Shown: positions 35,493 through 44,139, counted from the stretch's first letter. The stretch: DNA of 53,298 bases from Clostridia bacterium (GCA_016935835.1 JAFGQE010000150.1:1-53298); one strand, 5' to 3'. Numbers and translations are program-made. The notes: generated from the letters alone by a model not told the origin.

Positions 35493-36713
35493 ATGGATAG
35501 AGAAAAAATCGTGGAAAAGTATGACGTCGTTATTATCGGCGGAGGAGCTTCAGGGCTGACCGCAGGGATATACTGCGGACGGGCGAGGCTGAACACCCTT
35601 GTGCTCGAGGAATCGCTCGTAGGAGGAATTGCCACGAATACCTGGGAGATTGAGAATTATCCCGGATTTCCCGAAAGTATCTCGGGCACCGGGCTTATGA
35701 ACCTGTTCTACCAGCAGGCAAAGAAATTCGGCGTCAAGTTCAAGCTGACGAATGTCAAGAATGTTGATTTTTCAGGCGATGTCAAGATAGTCGAGACGTT
35801 CAGGAACAGATATGAGGCAAAGGCCGTAATAATCTGCAACGGAAGCAAACCAAGGCTTACCAATGCTGAAAATGAACAGCAGTACATCGGCAAGGGCATA
35901 GCCTTCTGTGCGACATGCGATGCCGCCTCATGCACGGGGGAGGAAGTCCTGGTTATCGGGTCAGGCGATGCGGCCATCGAGGAGGGAATGTTCCTTACCA
36001 AGTTCGCAAGCAAGGTCAAGGTATCCATCATTCATGACGAGGGAATCATGGACTGCAATGCGATTGCAAAATCGGCGGCCCTTGCAAACCCGAAGATGGA
36101 GTTCCTGCACAACACGGTTGTCGAGAGATTCGAGGGCGGGGAAGAGATGAACAGGGTAATCCTGAAAAATCTAAAGACCGGCGCACTTGTTCCGGTCGAC
36201 TGCTTCAGATGTTTCCTTTTCATCGGTTATATACCTAACACATCCCTTTACAAAGGCATTATCGATATGAGCGGGAAGGGCTATATACTTACCAATGAGA
36301 ACATGGAAACCAACGTTCACGGCGTGTTCGCGGCGGGCGACGTCAGGGAGAAATTCCTGCGCCAGGTTGCGACTTGCGTCGGCGATGCCGCGACGGCGGG
36401 TGTAATGGCGGAGAAGTACATAGCCGAATCCGAGATATTCGAGAATATAATTATGAACGGCAACGGCATCGCGTATATATATGATGCGTCGGATGCGGAA
36501 CACAGGGAGTTCCTTGAGGAGATAGAGAAGCTTGAGGCCGAGTATGACGAATACTGCTGCCATAAGGTGGACACATATAAATCCCAGGGACTTGCCAAGA
36601 GACTGTGCAAGACCGGGCACTGTCCTTCCGTCGTAATCATCAAGAATGGAAAAATCGTCAAGGTGATTGACGAGGAGCACCTTAGCAAAAAGAACATAGA
36701 GGAAAATCTGTGA
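35493..36713 (+). CDS. Thioredoxin-reductase-like flavoprotein with a degenerate C-terminal thioredoxin domain
   Basis: A 406-residue cytoplasmic FAD enzyme. FAD-binding GGGASG (16-21), redox CATC (Cys139, Cys142) and second Rossmann GSGDAA (156-161) match low-molecular-weight thioredoxin reductases. The HRRxxxR motif that binds the NADPH 2'-phosphate is absent; the stretch reads IIHDEGIMD. An extra CFRC pair (237, 240) precedes the FAD-domain motif FIGYIPNT. Residues about 322-406 resemble thioredoxin, with CPSVVIIKNG as the cis-Pro region, but the CxxC site is replaced by DASD. The stop overlaps the next gene's upstream region. It probably reduces TusA or transporter persulfides; electron donor unknown. 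Confidence 0.87.
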   Translation: MDREKIVEKYDVVIIGGGASGLTAGIYCGRARLNTLVLEESLVGGIATNTWEIENYPGFPESISGTGLMNLFYQQAKKFGVKFKLTNVKNVDFSGDVKIVETFRNRYEAKAVIICNGSKPRLTNAENEQQYIGKGIAFCATCDAASCTGEEVLVIGSGDAAIEEGMFLTKFASKVKVSIIHDEGIMDCNAIAKSAALANPKMEFLHNTVVERFEGGEEMNRVILKNLKTGALVPVDCFRCFLFIGYIPNTSLYKGIIDMSGKGYILTNENMETNVHGVFAAGDVREKFLRQVATCVGDAATAGVMAEKYIAESEIFENIIMNGNGIAYIYDASDAEHREFLEEIEKLEAEYDEYCCHKVDTYKSQGLAKRLCKTGHCPSVVIIKNGKIVKVIDEEHLSKKNIEENL

Positions 36714-36736
36714 TTTTTATGAAAGGAAGGGAGCAA

Positions 36737-37633
36737 GTGAAAAAAACTGTTTTATTGATTACGCTGGTCCTGATGATCACAGTCATGCTGTCCGGATGCG
36801 GAAGCTTTGATTTCGCGGAAACCGGCGGATATATCGTAACTCCCAAGGAAGCCCTTGAAATGGCCGGCAACGGTGCAATACTCATTGATGCGCAATCGGC
36901 GGCGGACTACGGTCTCGCCCACATTGAAGGCGCGGTCAATATACCGATGTCGGAACTGGTGGTCAACGAACCTTATGCGAACATGCTTGCCGGTTCATCA
37001 CAGATCGAGCAATGCCTGGGTGCAGCGGGAATAACTGAAAATGACATGCTGCTGGTTTATGACAATAGTTCGAACATGGCGGCTGCAAGGGTGCAGTGGA
37101 CCCTCAACATGTACGGCAATTTCAATGTTCGCGTCGTAAGCGGCGGAATAAACGCATTGAAGGATGCAGGGGCGAAGACCACCATGGCGGCCGTGGAATT
37201 GCCTGAGGCCGAATACAAGGCCGGCGACACGCAGAAGAACCTTATAGTTACGCTTGATTATATCAAGTCGCAGCTCAACATGCCGGACGAAAACACGGTT
37301 ATCATCGATACAAGGAGCTTCGAGGAGTACAGGGCCGGCACGATACCGGGATCGGTGCACATAGAGTATATATGGAATAATTACGCCACGGGCGAGTACA
37401 AGAGCGTCCGCGACATACAGATTACCTATCTTGACAAAGGCATCATGCCGGAGATGAAGCTGATCCTTTTCTGCAAGACATCGGTAAGGGCGGCGCAGAC
37501 CTATACGGCATTGAAAAACGCAGGCTACAGGGATGTAAGGATTTATGACGGGGCATGGCTCGAATACGAGGACGTTGAAAATCCTGCGCCTCCGTCTGAA
37601 GATACGCCTCCTGAACCACAGGATGCGTCATAA
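36737..37633 (+). CDS. Tandem-rhodanese lipoprotein (SseA-like)
   Basis: A 298-residue exported sulfurtransferase. GTG 36737 follows AAGGAAGGGAG; the earlier ATG at 36710 overlaps the flavoprotein stop. The signal peptide ends LSGC (Cys21). Rhodanese domain 1 (about 33-150) is inactive, with Asp109 where the Cys would be in LLVYDNSS. Domain 2 (about 168-280) has the catalytic loop CKTSVRA (Cys246). This inactive-active order is that of classical thiosulfate sulfurtransferases. A Pro-rich acidic tail ends the protein. Expected to move sulfane sulfur on the cell surface. Confidence 0.92.
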   Translation: MKKTVLLITLVLMITVMLSGCGSFDFAETGGYIVTPKEALEMAGNGAILIDAQSAADYGLAHIEGAVNIPMSELVVNEPYANMLAGSSQIEQCLGAAGITENDMLLVYDNSSNMAAARVQWTLNMYGNFNVRVVSGGINALKDAGAKTTMAAVELPEAEYKAGDTQKNLIVTLDYIKSQLNMPDENTVIIDTRSFEEYRAGTIPGSVHIEYIWNNYATGEYKSVRDIQITYLDKGIMPEMKLILFCKTSVRAAQTYTALKNAGYRDVRIYDGAWLEYEDVENPAPPSEDTPPEPQDAS

Positions 37634-37648
37634 GGAAAGGAAATATTT

Positions 37649-39241
37649 ATGAAGAAACTATTAGTTATTTTAATTGCGCTCGTGATGATTTTCACGGCTG
37701 GATGCGCCTCAACGGGGTCCGTGGAGGATGCCGCGACAAAGTATTTCGCGGAATATCCCGGCAACCGCATAGTTGAATGGGCGGATGTGTTTGCGAAGAT
37801 GGATGCGGGCGACGAGCCTTTCATCCTGAGCATAAGGTCCGCTGAGGATTATGCAAAGGCCCATATCAAGGGGGCTTACAACGCCGCATGGGGCGCGGAC
37901 CTCGCAGGCAAGGTTGCGATGCTTCCCACCGACAAGCCCGTCTATGTCTACTGTTATTCGGGACAGACCGCAGGCCAGGCGATCGCCCTGATGAATATGC
38001 TTGGAATCGAGGCATATTCAATTAAATCAGGCTTCAACTACGGTGCGATGAAAATCAGCGGCTATGAGGCTTATGTCGATACCTCCGCAGTAACCCTTCC
38101 AGATGCCGGGGCAAAGATGGACAAGAAGATCCTTGAGTTTGTCGAGGGATACTTCAGCACGGTTGCAGACAACGCCAACAACATCATTGCATCCGCTGAT
38201 GCGAAACCCCTAATTGAAGCAGGCGATGTTCTGGTTGTCGACATCAGAAGTGCAGCCGACTACGAAAAGGCCCACATAGACGGGGCTGTCAGCCTCCCGT
38301 TCGGAGCCGGAATGCAGGGGAAATTTGAAAATCTTCCAATGGATAAAAAACTTATCGTTGCCTGTTACTCCGGGCAGACAGCAGGACAGGCCGTTGCGAT
38401 TATGAAAGCCCTTGGTTACAATGCGGTATCCCTGAGATTTGGAATGGGGGACAACGGCTGGGCGGGATTCGTCAAGTCAGCGGCCGCGAACAACTATTTC
38501 GCTGATTATCCGGGGAACAGGATAGTTGCATGGGAAGATCTTTTCGCAAAGATGGACGCAGGCGAGGAACCATTCATACTCAGCATAAGGTCGGCTGAGG
38601 ACTATGGCAAGGGACACATCAAAACCGCAATGCTTGCCGCCTGGGGACAGGACCTTGCGGACAAGGTCTCCATGCTTCCTACGGACGAAACGGTATATGT
38701 GTACTGCTACTCCGGCCAGACGGCGGGACAGGCAGTGGCCATGTTCAATATGCTCGGAATAGATGCAGTATCGGTAAAAGCAGGCTTCAATTACGGTGCG
38801 ATGAAGATAGAGGGCTATGAAGCCTATGTAACTACCGATGCAACGGAACTTGCCGATGCGGGTGCGGATTTTGACGCGGTCATGCTCAATGAAGCGGTCA
38901 AATACTTCGCCGGAATAGCTGACAATGCAAGTTATAAGATCGGCTGGGACGACACGCTTGCAGCCGTGGAGGCAGGCGAGGCAACCGTAGTTGACATCAG
39001 GAGAGCCGAGGACTTCGCGGCGGGCCATATCCAGGGAGCCGTAAATGTTCCTTTCGGCGAAGGTATGCAGGAAAGCTTCGGTACTCTTCCTTCAGGCAAA
39101 CTGATAATCGCATGCTACACGGGACAGACGGCCGGTCAGGCTACGACGGTTCTCAGGATGCTTGGCAAGGATGCCGTGTCGCTTCATTTCGGAATGACGG
39201 CGGGCTGGGTGGCCAACGGATATCCTGTTGTAACGGACTGA
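37649..39241 (+). CDS. Lipoprotein with four catalytic rhodanese domains
   Basis: A 530-residue surface sulfurtransferase array. AAGGAAAGG precedes the ATG; signal peptide ends FTAGC (Cys19). Four rhodanese domains (about 30-145, 165-275, 282-395, 412-528) each keep a Cys in the loop C-Y-S/T-G-Q-T-A: Cys102, Cys239, Cys353, Cys489. Domains 1 and 3, and 2 and 4, are closest to each other, with a period of about 250 residues, so a two-domain unit was duplicated. No domain is inactive, unlike the classical tandem enzymes. Last gene of the sulfur island, followed by a strong terminator. Confidence 0.93.
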   Translation: MKKLLVILIALVMIFTAGCASTGSVEDAATKYFAEYPGNRIVEWADVFAKMDAGDEPFILSIRSAEDYAKAHIKGAYNAAWGADLAGKVAMLPTDKPVYVYCYSGQTAGQAIALMNMLGIEAYSIKSGFNYGAMKISGYEAYVDTSAVTLPDAGAKMDKKILEFVEGYFSTVADNANNIIASADAKPLIEAGDVLVVDIRSAADYEKAHIDGAVSLPFGAGMQGKFENLPMDKKLIVACYSGQTAGQAVAIMKALGYNAVSLRFGMGDNGWAGFVKSAAANNYFADYPGNRIVAWEDLFAKMDAGEEPFILSIRSAEDYGKGHIKTAMLAAWGQDLADKVSMLPTDETVYVYCYSGQTAGQAVAMFNMLGIDAVSVKAGFNYGAMKIEGYEAYVTTDATELADAGADFDAVMLNEAVKYFAGIADNASYKIGWDDTLAAVEAGEATVVDIRRAEDFAAGHIQGAVNVPFGEGMQESFGTLPSGKLIIACYTGQTAGQATTVLRMLGKDAVSLHFGMTAGWVANGYPVVTD

Positions 39242-39257
39242 TTTAAATTATTAATCC

Positions 39258-39288
39258 AAAGCCCCCGGATATGCCGGGGGCTTTTTTT
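39258..39288 (+). terminator. Terminator of the sulfur island
   Basis: GCCCCCGG (39261-39268) pairs with CCGGGGGC (39274-39281) around ATATG, with flanking AAA/TTT and a run of seven T. Confidence 0.92.
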
Positions 39289-39310
39289 AAATCATATTAT
39301 GTAATAGGGA

Positions 39311-39378
39311 AATCATCCCTGGGATAAAAGGTCGAAAATGGGGAAATCATCCCAGGTATGAAAATCATCCCAGGGATA
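39311..39378. repeat. Three short imperfect repeats (AATCATCCC-AGGGAT type)
   Basis: AATCATCCC occurs at 39311, 39345 and 39363, each followed by TGGGAT, AGGTAT or AGGGAT. Two copies hold near-palindromes ATCCCTGGGAT and ATCCCAGGGAT. They lie between the island terminator and the promoter of the glycan genes. They may be operators or simple local duplication. Confidence 0.5.
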
Positions 39379-39432
39379 ACTTTCCGAAAATGGGAAATAA
39401 ACCAAGGAATGAACTGCCGGTATGGGTTTTTC

Positions 39433-39460
39433 TTGATATCGGCCTGCGATGATTTATAAT
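39433..39460 (+). promoter_or_regulatory. Promoter of the GT39/DegT/GT2/ATP-grasp operon
   Basis: TTGATA (39433-39438), a 16-bp spacer and TATAAT (39455-39460). Transcription would begin near 39467, at or just before the first usable ATG. Confidence 0.6.
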
Positions 39461-39466
39461 TGGAGC

Positions 39467-41011
39467 ATGGAAAAGCTTATGCGCAGGATAAAATCCATTG
39501 ACACGGCCTACTGGTATATATCGGCCTACTTTCTGGTCAACCTGATTTTTTTGACCCGGTTTCCTTTCATGCATTCCGATGAATCCTGGCTGTCCGGACT
39601 TTCCCGTTCAATGCAATCCGGGGGATTGGGCACGACCGAGACCTTCTTCGACCTTTTTCCGAGGCATCCCCATGCAATAAAGATACTGTTTCATATGGTA
39701 CAGATCGGATTTGAAAGTATCCTCGGCTACAGTCTTTTCACTTTCAGGCTTATATCGCTTATCGCTGGCATCGCCGTACTGGTGCTTTTCTATAAATCAG
39801 CCCGACTATTACTGAAGACCCGGATGGATGCCTTCCTTGCGACCGCGGCGCTTTCACTTTGCATCCAGTTCATATATGCGTCGCACTTCGCCCGGCAGGA
39901 AATAATCATTCTCGCCGGCATGACCGGAGTACTGTACTTCATAATGAGCAAAAGCATGGAGTGGGGCTATTGGAAGGATATTGCCGCCGCACTGGCTACA
40001 GGGGTTTTCGCAGGGGTTCATCCCAACAGCCTTATCATAGCGCTGGCAGCGGGCTCCCTGTATCTTTACTATATTGTCAGGAAGCAGGGCATGCGGATAT
40101 CAAACCTGCTTGTTTATATTTTTTCCACAGCCCTGACAGCGGGAATTTTCATAGGCATCAGCTTCATGTTCGACGGAAACTTCATATCGAATTATCTGTC
40201 ATACGGAAGCGGACTTGGTGTTTCCGATTCCCTGGCGGCCAAATCCGGGGGCATTCTGAGTTATTATCAAAAACTTTTCAATGGCGTCAGCGGAACTTAT
40301 TATACCCCCGGCATCCGTGCGGCCCTTATTTTGTTCGCGGTATCGCTGGCGGGGGGAACCTTTGCATTTTTCCGGGACAAAAACCTGGCAAGGCTTTTAA
40401 TGCCTATTGCAGCCGTCAACATCGGATTCATTTTGATAGGCAGGTTCTCACAACCCGGGGTGGTGCTGATATTTCCGCTTTGCATCCTATTGCTTTTTTG
40501 CCTTATCGGGAAAATCGCAGGGAGCAAGTCATGGATGGCCGCGGTCGCGGTATGCCTTTGCCTTGCGGTAAATTCAGCCATCGGAATAATTCCATATTCG
40601 GGCAATGAATACAAGGAGTACCTTGATGAAATAAAATCCACTGTTCCGGGCGACTCCGTGGTTCTTGCGAATCTCAATGCGGAATACGCATTCGGGCCGG
40701 GCGGACTGTACGACTACAGGAATCTCGCGTATCTCGGCGACGCCGGCCTGGATTTCGCAGGATACATTGAATCAAGGAATATAGAATATATAATTTATCC
40801 CGCGGAAATGGATTTCATATATGAGCGCAGGCCGGTATGGAACGTGGTATATGGAAACCTGTATCCATATTATGGGCAGATGCAGGAGTTCCTTGATCAA
40901 AGATGCAGGCTGATATATGAATTCAACTCGCCGTATGCTATGAGAATCGTGCGCTTTTCGTACGAACGGGAGTGGCCGGTCAGGATATATGAGGTGATTG
41001 CGGATGAATAA
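39467..41011 (+). CDS. GT39-like membrane glycosyltransferase (ArnT/PMT superfamily)
   Basis: A 514-residue polytopic membrane protein with about ten to twelve segments. The first extracytoplasmic loop has FMHSDESWLSGLSRSM, where the acidic pair matches the catalytic DE region of GT-C enzymes that use lipid-linked sugars. The rest (YASHFARQEIIILA, GVHPNSLIIALAAG) is typical of the family. Start choice is uncertain: ATG 39449 lies within the -10 box, 39467 is nearly leaderless and 39479 has a distant GGAG. Its stop overlaps the aminotransferase start by eight bases. Acceptor may be a surface polymer. Confidence 0.78.
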   Translation: MEKLMRRIKSIDTAYWYISAYFLVNLIFLTRFPFMHSDESWLSGLSRSMQSGGLGTTETFFDLFPRHPHAIKILFHMVQIGFESILGYSLFTFRLISLIAGIAVLVLFYKSARLLLKTRMDAFLATAALSLCIQFIYASHFARQEIIILAGMTGVLYFIMSKSMEWGYWKDIAAALATGVFAGVHPNSLIIALAAGSLYLYYIVRKQGMRISNLLVYIFSTALTAGIFIGISFMFDGNFISNYLSYGSGLGVSDSLAAKSGGILSYYQKLFNGVSGTYYTPGIRAALILFAVSLAGGTFAFFRDKNLARLLMPIAAVNIGFILIGRFSQPGVVLIFPLCILLLFCLIGKIAGSKSWMAAVAVCLCLAVNSAIGIIPYSGNEYKEYLDEIKSTVPGDSVVLANLNAEYAFGPGGLYDYRNLAYLGDAGLDFAGYIESRNIEYIIYPAEMDFIYERRPVWNVVYGNLYPYYGQMQEFLDQRCRLIYEFNSPYAMRIVRFSYEREWPVRIYEVIADE

Positions 41012-42128
41012 GATAAAATTCAACAAACCGTTTTATGACGTCGGGGAGATCGAAAACCTCAGGAAATATTTGCTTGGGGGAGTGGATTTCAGGCAGACCG
41101 TTGCCGGCCATCTGAAAAGAGCCACCGGCGCTGTGAAGGTTATTCCGACCGCCGGCGCCGCGGCGGCTATGGATGCTTATTTCGCCGCGATGAATTTCCC
41201 GTCGGGGGGAGAGGTGGCCATGCCCTCATTTACTTTTCCCTCCGCGGCCAATTCAGTGGTCAACGCAGGCCTGAGACCGGTTTTCACAGACATCGACCAA
41301 AGGACACTCGTCATGGACCAAGGGTGTCTTAAGGAGGGTTTATCTAAAAGGACCGTGTGCATAATGCCTGTTCACTATGGAGGCGCCTCGATGGATATGG
41401 ACTCCCTGATGGAAATCTCGCTCGAATACGGCATTCCGGTTTTCGAGGATGCGGCGCTTTCATACGGGGCTTTTTACAAGGGACGGCATCTTGGAACCAT
41501 CGGGGATGCGGGGGCGCTGAGTTTTCATGCCACCAAGAACATATCGGGCGACGGAGGCGGGGCGTTGCTTCTAAATGGCATGAATGTTGATGATGCATTT
41601 GAAGAGATACTTGCAGACGGCACGGACAGGCCCGCGTTCAATCGAGGCGAGGTAGCTGCATATACATGGCGGCGGGCGGGCAGGGGCGGCGCCATGACCG
41701 GCCTGACCGCGGCAGTGCTGGCGGCGCAGCTTGAAAAAGAGGACGACATCCGCCGCAGGCGAAAAATCGTGTGGGATGCATATTATTCGGGTTTGAAGAA
41801 ACTTGCCGGATCAGGCGTATTTGAGCTTCCGTCCATACCTCCGTACAACACCAACAATTATCATGTTTTCCATCTGGGATTCAAAGACAGGAAAGCGCGG
41901 GACGTCGTCGCCGGGGAACTGGCGGCGGCCGGGGTCGAGGCTTTCATACATTATATGCCGCTGCACTCATCCTCAATGGGAGCCAGCCTTGGCTATCGCC
42001 GCGGCGACCTTCCGGTCACCGAGTCGGCCGCATCCGGCCTTCTTCGCCTTCCCATGCACGCATGGCTTGACTCCGGCGACGTTGATGGAATCTGTAAACT
42101 CATTGCACGGGCGGTGGCGCATGTTTGA
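41004..42128 (+). CDS. DegT/DnrJ/EryC1-type PLP aminotransferase
   Basis: A 374-residue predicted sugar aminotransferase that adds an amino group to a nucleotide-linked keto-sugar. ATG 41004 follows GAGGTG (40991-40996). PLP-binding Lys178 is in SFHATKN, with Asp149 in FEDAALSYGA and TAGAAAAMDA near the phosphate site. The wording is close to WecE/RffA-like enzymes (dTDP-4-keto-6-deoxyglucose transaminase), but the substrate is not assigned. No nucleotide-sugar dehydratase is in the window. Overlaps both neighbours, so the operon is tightly coupled. Confidence 0.9.
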   Translation: MNKIKFNKPFYDVGEIENLRKYLLGGVDFRQTVAGHLKRATGAVKVIPTAGAAAAMDAYFAAMNFPSGGEVAMPSFTFPSAANSVVNAGLRPVFTDIDQRTLVMDQGCLKEGLSKRTVCIMPVHYGGASMDMDSLMEISLEYGIPVFEDAALSYGAFYKGRHLGTIGDAGALSFHATKNISGDGGGALLLNGMNVDDAFEEILADGTDRPAFNRGEVAAYTWRRAGRGGAMTGLTAAVLAAQLEKEDDIRRRRKIVWDAYYSGLKKLAGSGVFELPSIPPYNTNNYHVFHLGFKDRKARDVVAGELAAAGVEAFIHYMPLHSSSMGASLGYRRGDLPVTESAASGLLRLPMHAWLDSGDVDGICKLIARAVAHV

Positions 42129-42867
42129 TTGCAGCGTGTGCGTGGTTATACCGGTATATAACGGCTCGAGGCATCTGCCCCTGCTGATTGAAAGGACAGT
42201 GTCGGTTCTTTCGAATTTCAAGGATGGCAGGATCATAATGGTCGACGACAACAGCACAGACGTGAGCTATGGGATCATCAGGACGCTGGCTGACGGGAAT
42301 GACATCCTGACGGGAATCAGGCTTGACTCAAATTATGGCCAGCAGAGCGCCATTCTGTGCGGCCTTAATCACTGTGATTGCGATTATGCGGTCATAATGG
42401 ACGATGACCTCGAAAACAAACCGGAGGATATAACAAGGCTGTATGAAGCCGCGGCCAAGGGCCATGACGCGGTGTATGCGATTAATTCACGGCCTGGAGA
42501 CAAAAATCTTTTCAGGCGGTTCGGTTCAATGCTCAGGGATGCCACATTCAGCCTTCTTACGGACAAACCGCGCGGGATCAAGGTGTGCAGTTTTCGCATC
42601 ATCAACAGAAAGACGGTGGATGCGATAAAAGGCGCGGACAGGCGTTTTGTATATATATCGATGGAGATTCTGAAAAAGACGACCAGCATCGGCAATATCA
42701 CCGTGGAATACGGTCCAGCGGGCAGAACGGGGCACAGTCCGCAAAAACTCATCAGGCTGCTGGCAAATATTTATGTATATTATTCCGGCTGCAAACTTTT
42801 GGAAAAACTGGCGAAACCGGGACCGGCATATAAGGTCCTTGAAAAGACAGGGGATCATGGCTTATGA
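42121..42867 (+). CDS. Family 2 glycosyltransferase
   Basis: A 248-residue transferase with a GT-A fold. The real start is ATG 42121, overlapping the aminotransferase stop by eight bases; the frame stays open upstream to 41803 but that part only shadows the aminotransferase. VVIPVYNG opening, DDN (42-44) and MDDDLENKPED (Asp94-96) give the nucleotide- and metal-binding sites of dolichol/undecaprenyl-phosphate sugar transferases. The two C-terminal membrane helices of GtrB-type proteins are missing. It may charge a lipid with the amino-sugar for the GT39-like protein. Confidence 0.9.
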   Translation: MFDCSVCVVIPVYNGSRHLPLLIERTVSVLSNFKDGRIIMVDDNSTDVSYGIIRTLADGNDILTGIRLDSNYGQQSAILCGLNHCDCDYAVIMDDDLENKPEDITRLYEAAAKGHDAVYAINSRPGDKNLFRRFGSMLRDATFSLLTDKPRGIKVCSFRIINRKTVDAIKGADRRFVYISMEILKKTTSIGNITVEYGPAGRTGHSPQKLIRLLANIYVYYSGCKLLEKLAKPGPAYKVLEKTGDHGL

Positions 42868-44123
42868 AGGTAATGGTTCTTGGCGGCGGCGGCTGCCAGA
42901 TGAACATGATAAGGCGGCTGAAGCTGCAAGGACACGGGATTGTACTCGTGGATTATTTGTCCGGCTGCCCGGGAAGCGCGCTTGCCGATGAACATTATAG
43001 GATAAGCACGTTTGATTCCGTCGCGGTATCGGAATTGCTGGAATCCACTAAGCCGGAGGCGATCATAACAATGGGCACCGACCAGCCTGTACTGACCGCG
43101 GCCGTCTGCGCAGGGAGGGCGGGACTGCCTTTTTATCTGACTCCGGGGCAGGCTCTTTTAGCTACTAATAAAAGGATAATGAAGAAAATTTTCAAAGACA
43201 ACGGCATACCGACGGCGGAATACAGGCTCGCAGGGATTGATTTCAATGATGATGAAATAGCAGGCCTGCGCTTTCCCGCGGTACTGAAACCTGTTGACAG
43301 CCAGGGCCAGAGAGGGATATTCAAGGTGGCCGACGCGGATGAAGCCAGGAAACACATCCGTGAAACTTTGTCCTATTCGAGGGAGGACAAGGCGCTTTTG
43401 GAAGAATATTATGAAAACGACGAGATAACAGTGAACGGCTGGGTGGATGAAGGCAGGGCCCATATTCTTTCTGTAGTCGACAGGGTGACGATGGAGGCGG
43501 GCGACAGGATCGGAATATGCATGGCGCACAATTGCCCGTCGCTTCATCTTGCCGGAAACAGGGATGAAATCCTGTTCCTGACGCAGAAGATAACCGAGGC
43601 ATTCGGTTTCGGGGAAGGTCCGCTTTACTATCAGTTCCTGATCGGGGCGCAGGGAATAAAGGTCAATGAAATAGCCATGAGGATAGGCGGGGCGTACGAG
43701 GATATCACAATTCCGTTGATCAGCGGGGTCGATATACTCGGAATGCTTATTGAGAGTGTTCTGAAAGGGCGGTGCGGCAAGGAGGCTTTGCGTGCGCATG
43801 ACGGCAACCTTTCCAATTCATTTGTAACAACGCAGATGTTTTTCATCCGTCCCGGAAAAATCCAAAGCTTAACGCCGCTGTCCGGGATCACCGGGGAGAC
43901 ATATGTCATGGACGCAAGGTACCTGATATCCGAGGGCATGGAATCAGGGGAAGTGGAGAACGCCACAGCGCGCGCGGGGTATTTCATAGTCAGGGGAAAT
44001 GATTTCAACGACATGCTTGAAAAATCCGATGCGATATACGAAAAAATAAAAATACTTGACAGCAAAGGCCGTAACCTCCTTATAAAATACAAGGACTACA
44101 GTAACAAATACAAATTCCTCTAA
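42864..44123 (+). CDS. ATP-grasp ligase (carbamoyl-phosphate-synthase-like)
   Basis: A 419-residue predicted ligase that joins a carboxylate to an amine or thiol through an acyl-phosphate. N-terminal Rossmann-like domain (MVLGGGGCQMNMI), then the ATP-grasp fold with FPAVLKPVDSQGQRGI, ALLEEYYENDEITVNGWV and the metal-binding KVNEIAMRIGGAYE. Related by pattern to CarB, PurK and PylC-type enzymes. Start overlaps the GT2 stop (ATGA). Placed after an aminotransferase and a glycosyltransferase, it may attach an amino acid or other acid to an amino-sugar; this is inference. Followed by palindromic repeats. Confidence 0.88.
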   Translation: MKVMVLGGGGCQMNMIRRLKLQGHGIVLVDYLSGCPGSALADEHYRISTFDSVAVSELLESTKPEAIITMGTDQPVLTAAVCAGRAGLPFYLTPGQALLATNKRIMKKIFKDNGIPTAEYRLAGIDFNDDEIAGLRFPAVLKPVDSQGQRGIFKVADADEARKHIRETLSYSREDKALLEEYYENDEITVNGWVDEGRAHILSVVDRVTMEAGDRIGICMAHNCPSLHLAGNRDEILFLTQKITEAFGFGEGPLYYQFLIGAQGIKVNEIAMRIGGAYEDITIPLISGVDILGMLIESVLKGRCGKEALRAHDGNLSNSFVTTQMFFIRPGKIQSLTPLSGITGETYVMDARYLISEGMESGEVENATARAGYFIVRGNDFNDMLEKSDAIYEKIKILDSKGRNLLIKYKDYSNKYKFL

Positions 44124-44139
44124 TCCCCCATATAAATCA

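Noticed and set aside
41803-42120. Upstream 106-codon extension of the GT2 gene
   Set aside because: It runs in another frame inside the aminotransferase gene and lacks GT2 sequence; the family homology begins at ATG 42121.
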